A DNA stretch of 64,000 bases from Phycisphaerales bacterium (GTDB taxonomy: Bacteria; Planctomycetota; Phycisphaerae; Tepidisphaerales; Tepidisphaeraceae), in NCBI GenBank assembly GCA_028291615.1, contig JAQGHM010000391.1, positions 37,548 through 101,547 of the forward strand, in the 5' to 3' direction. Shown one piece after another: positions 59,025 through 64,000 of this stretch. Numbering within the stretch: the first letter of the stretch is position 1; every line of letters starts with the position of its first letter. A program made the translations under genes and the position numbers. The notes below the pieces were generated by a model. It saw nothing but the letters and a program-made list of their open reading frames with translations. It was not told the DNA's origin and searched no databases.

Positions 59025-60545
59025 TCACCCCGCTCGAAGCAGATCATCCACACTGAAGCCAAGCAGCGAGTCGTCAATCCTCCTGCCCAGAAGCCCATTC
59101 AAGATTGCTTCCTGGTGGTCACCCCGAAGAAACGCCGACGCGTTGCGAACGATAGCAGGCACATCCGCTCCGAATGCTTCCGCAACGATTTCAGTGCCTG
59201 CGTTCGGGTCATGCGGTTGCGCGGCGGCCATTGGCGGCTCTGCAGGTCCGGGCTCGGACTCGCCAGTTCCTTCCAATCGAAACACGGCCCGGCCATGAAT
59301 CCCGAATGTTTCAACAGGACGTCCGCCCGCGTCCATCCGATTGATCACCAGTTCCGTCGGATACCCATCCTGGCCTTCAGGCGAGGCGGGCTCTCCAAGA
59401 TGCGCTTCGATGAGATCCCCGTTCGACGCCGCCGACAATTGCATCCACCACGGTGTGATGCCTGGGTCATCGGAAATGACCAGGCGACCGCCGTCGCCGA
59501 ACGATGGGTCCGCCATGCCCTCAGCGGTAAACGAAAGCAAAGCGAATTGGCCGGACTTTTGCAATCCGTCTGGGTTAGTAGCGAAGATCAGCCGATTTCC
59601 ACGGCCGGAAAGCTGGAGCACCGATGTCGGAGCCTCCACCGCAAAAACGCCCTCCCGTGAACCGTCGGGTCTAAAGATGGTGGTCCGATTGAGCCAGAAG
59701 GAATCTGTGAGAACCCGTCCGTCGGACAAGGTCCCTAGGAAATAGGCGTAACCGCCCGGATCACCCATGACCATTCGCCCCTCACCAAATGCAGGGTCCG
59801 GTGAACCGTCCGCCCGCCATCGCATGATCATGAAGCCTAGCGTCTCAACGCCATCGAGAACCAGTTGAATCCCACCGTCTGCGCTCGGACTGATCGAATC
59901 CGGCCAAGGTGTTTGCGGCGAGGATCCGGACCAGGCAACAGCTCCGCCAGTTCCAAAGGAAGAATCGGGCACGCCGTCGGGACCATAGCGCGAGACCAGT
60001 ATTCCGCCGCCGGGATCCGCGCCTCGTTCGACGGTCAGAATTCGACTGTCCGACTGGACAGCCATCATTCCCGTCCCCGGAAAGACTACTCCGCTGTTTG
60101 GTGCGGGCAGCAGAACCCGCCCACCGGTTCCGAACGACATGTCCACCCCGCCGTCCACATTCAAGCGAAAGATCACCGTCCGATGCGACGTAGCGTCCGC
60201 CATAACCAGCATTTGTCCGTCGGGGCGCACTTCGACCTCGTCAAGAATCCAAAGATTCTCCAACAGGACAATGCCGTCTCGTCCAAAAGTCGGATCGAGT
60301 GATCCGTCCGCCTTCAAGCGCGCGACGAGCACATGTTGATCATCCGCCAGCACGCCGGCGACTACCACCCGACCGTCTCCGCCGTCCCGGACAATGACGG
60401 CGTCCTGCTCCAGCGCCGGCAGAACGGCGGACAGCAATACCCGCGGTTCAAGTGCTTCAAGGGCATACCAGTCCCGATTTACCGTCGATTTAATTTGACG
60501 TGAGCAGGTCCGGTACGGCACGGGCAGGTGGTTCGCGCGCGGCAT
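59025..60545 (-). CDS. Delta-60 repeat protein with LEPR-type N-terminal motif
   Basis: 506 residues. The N-terminus has LEALEPRVLLSA, a motif typical of planctomycete extracellular proteins. At least five repeats follow with the delta-60 pattern ADGSLDPTFGRDGIVLL / VDGGVDMSFGTGGRVLL / PDGVPDSSFGTGGAVAW, each ending a beta-strand block, so a beta-propeller is likely. The last ~90 residues are unrelated and helical. Codon use looks less GC-rich than the neighbours. It lies between copies A and B of the kinase 3' end, in opposite orientation to both, suggesting it arrived by insertion or recombination. Confidence 0.8.
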   Translation of the reverse strand: MPRANHLPVPYRTCSRQIKSTVNRDWYALEALEPRVLLSAVLPALEQDAVIVRDGGDGRVVVAGVLADDQHVLVARLKADGSLDPTFGRDGIVLLENLWILDEVEVRPDGQMLVMADATSHRTVIFRLNVDGGVDMSFGTGGRVLLPAPNSGVVFPGTGMMAVQSDSRILTVERGADPGGGILVSRYGPDGVPDSSFGTGGAVAWSGSSPQTPWPDSISPSADGGIQLVLDGVETLGFMIMRWRADGSPDPAFGEGRMVMGDPGGYAYFLGTLSDGRVLTDSFWLNRTTIFRPDGSREGVFAVEAPTSVLQLSGRGNRLIFATNPDGLQKSGQFALLSFTAEGMADPSFGDGGRLVISDDPGITPWWMQLSAASNGDLIEAHLGEPASPEGQDGYPTELVINRMDAGGRPVETFGIHGRAVFRLEGTGESEPGPAEPPMAAAQPHDPNAGTEIVAEAFGADVPAIVRNASAFLRGDHQEAILNGLLGRRIDDSLLGFSVDDLLRAG

Positions 60546-60681
60546 GATCAGTACCTTCCCAGTTGACGAACGCGGATCAGGAGGTGACTTATCGATAGGA
60601 CGAGCCGCAGCGGTGGTCCGTTACAAACGATTCTGACGCCGAGAGATCCGCACCATCTCACAAGACCACAACCGAAATAAG

Positions 60682-60894
60682 ATGGGCAAGCACATGTTCG
60701 AGCTCTTCCACAGCACCAGGGGCAACCGCGGCACCGGCATCGGATTAGCCGTCGCAAAGAAGGTCGCCGAGGAACACGAAGGCTCAATCAGCGTGCAGTC
60801 CCGCGCGAGGGAAGGGACGACCTTCACGATCCGCCTCCCGGTGGAGCACGAAACCTTCGCCGACCCAAGCCACACCCACGGCCCGGCACGCTGA
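60682..60894 (+). pseudogene. Orphan C-terminal fragment of a histidine kinase (copy B)
   Basis: 70 codons matching the end of the kinase at 57300-59015, from MGKHMFELFHSTRGNRGTG to the shared C-terminus SHTHGPAR and a stop. Only the G2 box and last strands of the HATPase survive, so it cannot be a kinase. The reading frame is intact and mostly silent differences separate it from copy A, suggesting descent from a full tandem paralogue whose front part was lost. No promoter or ribosome site is evident. Confidence 0.8.
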
Positions 60895-60945
60895 AGTAGC
60901 ACGCAGCATTCCCGCCCGCGGTCGAACCGACCATTGGCCATCACT

Positions 60946-60973
60946 TTGACACCCCGCGCCGAACTGGCAAAAT
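60946..60973 (+). promoter_or_regulatory. Candidate leaderless promoter of the esterase fusion gene
   Basis: Perfect TTGACA (60946-60951), 16-nt spacer and CAAAAT (60968-60973), ending 6 nt before the ATG at 60980. No ribosome site. Confidence 0.5.
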
Positions 60974-60979
60974 GCCGCC

Positions 60980-62734
60980 ATGAACTCACCGCGCGCTTTG
61001 CTCTTTTCCCTTTGCGTCCTTTGCGCCTTCGCCGCCAACTGTTTCGCCGCAGATGAATACAAACCCCACCCGGATTCGATTGCCCAGGACGGCGTCCCCA
61101 AAGGCGTCGTCACCAAGCACACCTTCGCCACCTCGAAAATCTTCCCCGGCACCACGCGCGAATATTCCGTCTACGTCCCCGCGCAATACAAAAAAGAAGA
61201 ACCCGCCTGCGTGATGGTCTTCCAAGACAACGGCGGCGGTCTCAAAGTCCCCACCGTCTTCGACAACCTGATCCACCATAAAGACATGCCCGTCACGATC
61301 GCGATCATGATCGCGCCCGGTGTCATCCCCCCGCCCAAAGATGTCCAAGCCTACCCGCGCTACAACCGCTCCTACGAATATGACTCGCCCACCGACCTTT
61401 ACGCCCGCTTCCTGATTGAAGAGATCCTGCCCGAGGTCGCCAAGGACTACAACCTGACGAAGGAAGCCACCGGCCGCGCGATCTGCGGCTCATCCTCCGG
61501 CGGCATCGCGGCGTTCGTCGCCGCATGGGAGCGACCCGATTCCTTCTCGCGCGTCGTCTCTTTCGTCGGCTCCTTCACCAACCTGCGTGGCGGTCAGACG
61601 CTCTCCTCCATGATCCGCAAGTCTGAGCCCAAGCCGATCCGCATCTTCCTGCAGGACGGCGTCAACGATCTCGACATCTACTCTGGCTCGTGGTTCATCG
61701 GCAACCAGGACATCGACAAGGCGCTCTCGTATGCGGGCTACGAGCATCAGTTCGTCGTCGGCACCGAAGGGCACAACGGCAAGCACGCAGCCGCGATCTT
61801 TCCCGACGCCGTCCGCTACATCTGGAAGGATTATCCCGCCCTGCCCAAGGTCGGCACATTCGAAGGCAAAGACAAGCGCAACGTGATGGACATCCTGATC
61901 CCCGGCGAAGGATGGCAGCTCATCTCCGAAGGACACAAGGGAACCGAAGGCCCGACCGCCGACGCAGACGGGAACGTCTACTTCTCCGAGGGCGGCGCGA
62001 ACCGGATTCACAAGGTCGCGCCCGATGGAAAGGTCTCGCTCTTCGTCGAAGATCCGTGCGGCGCAGACGGCATGATGGTCGGCCCGGACAATAAATTGTA
62101 CGTCTGCGCCCCGCGCACAAATCAGATCGTCACCTTCGACTTAGCCGATCCGAAAAAGAAAACCGTCATCGCCTCCGACATGCCATCCGTGAACGACCTG
62201 GTCGTCACCCGGAAAGGCGCGGTCTACGCGACGGATCATAAGAACAAGCAAGTCTGGTACATCCCGCCAGGCGGCGGTGAGAAAAAGGTCGTCGATACTG
62301 GCCTGCAATTCCCCAACGGCGTCATCCTCACCCCGGACCAAACTCAGCTCATCGTCGCCGACATGAACGGCGCAGGCCTCTACCTCTTCACCATCAAGGA
62401 TGACGGCACCCTCACCAATAAGGCCCTCTATTACTTCTGCCAGATCCCCGCAAATAAATCGACCAGCGGCGCAGACGGCCTCGCGATGGACGCTAAGGGA
62501 AACCTCTACGTCGCCACCCACATGGGCCTGCAAGTCTTCGACCAGGCCGGCCGCGTCACCGCCATCATCCCCGGCCCCATCCCCGGCAAGCGCCCCAGCA
62601 ACGTAGATTTCGGCGGCCCCGGCAACGAATACCTCTACATCGCCCAGGGCGACAAAGTCTTCCGCCGAAAGACCAAGGCCAAAGGCGTCCTGTTTTTCCA
62701 GGACCCGGTCTTTCCCCCCAAGCCCCAACTGTGA
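60980..62734 (+). CDS. Secreted esterase/SMP-30-like fusion enzyme
   Basis: 584 residues, signal peptide ending CFA|AD. Residues about 45-285 are an esterase-D/enterochelin-esterase-like alpha/beta hydrolase: the nucleophile elbow is CGSSSGG with Ser172, and the likely catalytic His is in TEGHNGKHAAA. Residues about 300-584 are a six-bladed propeller of the SMP-30/gluconolactonase type (GPTADADGNVYFSEGGANRI; FPNGVILTPDQTQLIVAD; SGADGLAMDAKGNLYVATH). Fusion suggests release of an acyl group then action on the freed sugar or lactone; that is inference. The signal-peptide DNA is a CTTTGCG repeat. Confidence 0.88.
   Translation: MNSPRALLFSLCVLCAFAANCFAADEYKPHPDSIAQDGVPKGVVTKHTFATSKIFPGTTREYSVYVPAQYKKEEPACVMVFQDNGGGLKVPTVFDNLIHHKDMPVTIAIMIAPGVIPPPKDVQAYPRYNRSYEYDSPTDLYARFLIEEILPEVAKDYNLTKEATGRAICGSSSGGIAAFVAAWERPDSFSRVVSFVGSFTNLRGGQTLSSMIRKSEPKPIRIFLQDGVNDLDIYSGSWFIGNQDIDKALSYAGYEHQFVVGTEGHNGKHAAAIFPDAVRYIWKDYPALPKVGTFEGKDKRNVMDILIPGEGWQLISEGHKGTEGPTADADGNVYFSEGGANRIHKVAPDGKVSLFVEDPCGADGMMVGPDNKLYVCAPRTNQIVTFDLADPKKKTVIASDMPSVNDLVVTRKGAVYATDHKNKQVWYIPPGGGEKKVVDTGLQFPNGVILTPDQTQLIVADMNGAGLYLFTIKDDGTLTNKALYYFCQIPANKSTSGADGLAMDAKGNLYVATHMGLQVFDQAGRVTAIIPGPIPGKRPSNVDFGGPGNEYLYIAQGDKVFRRKTKAKGVLFFQDPVFPPKPQL
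60996..61032. repeat. CTTTGCG-type repeat encoding the esterase signal peptide
   Basis: CTTTG and CTTTGCGTCCTTTGCGCCTT, period about 9 bp, in frame in the hydrophobic part of the signal peptide. The same motif encodes the signal peptide of the next gene (62834-62858) and occurs inverted at 62743-62768. Confidence 0.55.
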
Positions 62735-62742
62735 ATGCTATT

Positions 62743-62858
62743 GCCGCAAAGGCGCAAAGAGCGCAAAGTAAGAGACGAAAAGGATACACGCTATGACCTC
62801 CAAGCATCCGACCCGAACGTCCACTCAACCCCTCTTTGCGCCTTTGCGCCTTTGCGGC
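62743..62858. repeat. 25-bp inverted repeat bracketing the DUF3500 start codon
   Basis: The left arm 62743-62768 and right arm 62834-62858 are reverse complements apart from one extra base in the left arm. The intervening 65 nt hold the ribosome site and the ATG at 62793. In mRNA this predicts a long, very stable stem with the start region in its loop. The right arm is coding (signal peptide). The left arm sits 8 nt after the stop of the upstream gene. Confidence 0.8.
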
Positions 62859-63878
62859 GCATTTATTCTTCTCTTCTCACTCGCCGCCCGAGCCGAAGCC
62901 CCTCCCGCCCCCGACGTCGAGAAAGCCTCCAAAGCCATGGCCGCCGACGCGCGCAAGTTTCTCGACTGCCTATCCCCAGAGCAGCTCGCCACCGCCGGCT
63001 TTGCGTTCAAGGACATCGAGCGCATGAACTGGCACTTCATCCCCAAGCCACGCAACGGCCTGACCCTCAAGGACATGTCCGATGATCAGCGCGCCCTCGC
63101 CAAAGCGCTGCTCGCCGGCGCGCTCTCGTCCCAAGCCAACACCAAGGCAATGACGATCATGTCGCTCGAAAACATCCTCAAGGAAATGGAACAGGGCAAA
63201 GGCCCCAAGCGCGACCCGGAGATGTACTACTGGTCCGTCTTCGGCAACCCCGCCCCCGACGCCAAAGAACCCTGGGGCTGGCGCGTCGAAGGCCATCACA
63301 TCTCGATCAATTTCACGATCATCGACGACAAGACCGTCGCCGTCGGCCCAGCCTTCCTCGGCACCAACCCGGCCGAAGTCAAGCAAGGCCCGCGCAAAGG
63401 CCTGCGCGTGCTCGCCGAAGAAGAAGACATGGGTCGCGCCTTCATGAAATCGCTCACGGATGAACAGCAGAAGAAAGCGATTATCCTGCAGGTCGCCCCA
63501 AAGGAGATGGTCACCGCCGCCCAGCGCCAAGCCGTCCTGCAGAAGTTCGAAGGCATCCCCTACTCGGAGCTGACCGACAAGCAGAAGGCCGGCCTGATCG
63601 AGCTCGTCGCCCTCTACGCCAACCGCCTCCGCCCCGAGCTCGCCCAGGACGACATGCGCCGCGTTACCCAGGCCGGCCTGGACAAACTCTACTTCGCCTG
63701 GGCCGGCGTCACCGAGGTCGGCCAGGGCCACTACTACCGCATCCATGGCCCCAACGTCCTGATCGAATACGACGACACCCAAAACGACGCCAACCACATC
63801 CACACCGTCTGGCGCGATCTGGAAAACGACTTCGGCGGCGACGTGTTGAAGCGCCACTATGAGCAGTCGCACAAATAA
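62793..63878 (+). CDS. DUF3500 secreted protein
   Basis: 361 residues. Signal peptide (ends LAARA|EA), preceded by AAAAGGA at 9 nt from the ATG. One DUF3500 domain, covering most of the mature protein: LDCLSPEQLATAGFAFKD, WGWRVEGHHISINFT with the conserved HH, and a C-terminal YRIHGPNVLIEYDDTQND followed by HIHTVWRD. The family has no known reaction; the paired histidines and acidic residues hint at a metal site. It starts 58 nt after the esterase fusion gene, so the two are likely cotranscribed. The stem-loop around the start suggests control of its translation. Confidence 0.9.
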   Translation: MTSKHPTRTSTQPLFAPLRLCGAFILLFSLAARAEAPPAPDVEKASKAMAADARKFLDCLSPEQLATAGFAFKDIERMNWHFIPKPRNGLTLKDMSDDQRALAKALLAGALSSQANTKAMTIMSLENILKEMEQGKGPKRDPEMYYWSVFGNPAPDAKEPWGWRVEGHHISINFTIIDDKTVAVGPAFLGTNPAEVKQGPRKGLRVLAEEEDMGRAFMKSLTDEQQKKAIILQVAPKEMVTAAQRQAVLQKFEGIPYSELTDKQKAGLIELVALYANRLRPELAQDDMRRVTQAGLDKLYFAWAGVTEVGQGHYYRIHGPNVLIEYDDTQNDANHIHTVWRDLENDFGGDVLKRHYEQSHK

Positions 63879-63885
63879 CTCGTAT

Positions 63886-63904
63886 CACGGGCGTCTCGCC
63901 CGTG
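63886..63904. repeat. Palindromic REP-like element, first copy
   Basis: CACGGGCG-TCT-CGCCCGTG: perfect 8-bp stem, 3-nt loop, 8 nt after the DUF3500 stop. Could terminate transcription, but the following sequence has no T-run. Its reverse complement matches 63959-63977 with about two differences over roughly 24 bp. Confidence 0.6.
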
Positions 63905-63958
63905 CTAGCTATTTAGGTGGTTGAACAACGTCGATTTCAAAAATTTTAACGCTTCTTA

Positions 63959-63977
63959 CACGGGTGAGACCCCCGTG
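63959..63977. repeat. Palindromic REP-like element, inverted second copy
   Basis: CACGGG-(7 nt)-CCCGTG, flanked by GATACC as in the reverse complement of the first element. The two copies face each other across a 54-bp AT-rich spacer (63905-63958), the arrangement of paired REP sequences. Confidence 0.6.
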
Positions 63978-64000
63978 ATACCGGCAAATGAATTCATTGC

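Noticed and set aside
58803..60894. Flanking direct repeats considered as ends of a transposon
   Set aside because: The repeats are coding sequence of the kinase, no transposase or integrase lies between them, and no short target duplication is visible.
1..64000. tRNA, rRNA or riboswitch genes
   Set aside because: Reading through the intergenic gaps I saw no tRNA cloverleaf motifs, rRNA segments or riboswitch cores; a covariance-model search would be needed to exclude small RNAs.

Overview
The window looks like part of a chromosome from a planctomycete, most likely a Phycisphaerae/Tepidisphaerales-type lineage. The clues are the combination of PEP-CTERM tails, dockerin loops on secreted proteins, a DUF1598 protein, a neighbouring DUF1800/DUF1501/CotH set, an LEPR-type N-terminal motif, DUF1080 and DUF3500 proteins, and high-GC DNA. 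This is inference from gene content; there is no rRNA gene to confirm it. I saw no tRNA or rRNA gene, CRISPR array, transposase or phage gene.

Layout. 1-4.2 kb: the 3' part of a giant beta-solenoid surface protein with dockerin and PEP-CTERM tail, then a HupE/UreJ-like membrane protein. 4.3-6.8 kb (minus strand): a cytochrome P450, an AbrB-type antitoxin/Doc toxin pair with a readable promoter and palindromic operator, and a DUF1080 lipoprotein. 7-20 kb: mostly housekeeping or single genes (SGNH hydrolase, DUF1015, a degenerate M16 peptidase homologue, STAS protein, S41 protease, argS, aldo/keto reductase, TlyA-like methyltransferase, inositol-3-phosphate synthase). 20-23 kb: a secreted beta-helix protein.

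23-36 kb is the main multi-gene system: an almost complete type II secretion machine on the minus strand, in transcription order gspD, (opposite-strand methyltransferase), gspE, an unknown secreted protein, gspF, G, H, I, J, K, C, L, M and a TPR lipoprotein. A PEP-CTERM protein lies just upstream of gspD. 37-43 kb: a probable operon of three secreted proteins (DUF1800 with dockerin and CHRD domains, DUF1501 with a Tat signal, and a CotH-type kinase), then aat. 45-52 kb: DUF1598, an MFS transporter, an endonuclease-type mutL and a phosphomannomutase/phosphoglucomutase. 52-64 kb: a TpsA-like haemagglutinin with a cyanobacterial-style tail, LysE and TolC family proteins, an FHA-GAF histidine kinase, a delta-60 repeat protein sitting between that kinase and a second partial copy of its 3' end, an esterase/SMP-30 fusion and a DUF3500 protein.

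Three patterns run across the window. First, about a dozen genes have a TANNNT-like -10 box exactly 6-7 nt before the start codon and no Shine-Dalgarno sequence, which predicts leaderless mRNAs. Second, many short-period or palindromic sequences that look like dispersed intergenic repeats occur at gene ends and inside coding starts, where they encode signal peptides or a prepilin leader. Third, a 25-bp inverted repeat brackets the start codon of the DUF3500 gene. All identity and composition statements are by-eye estimates.
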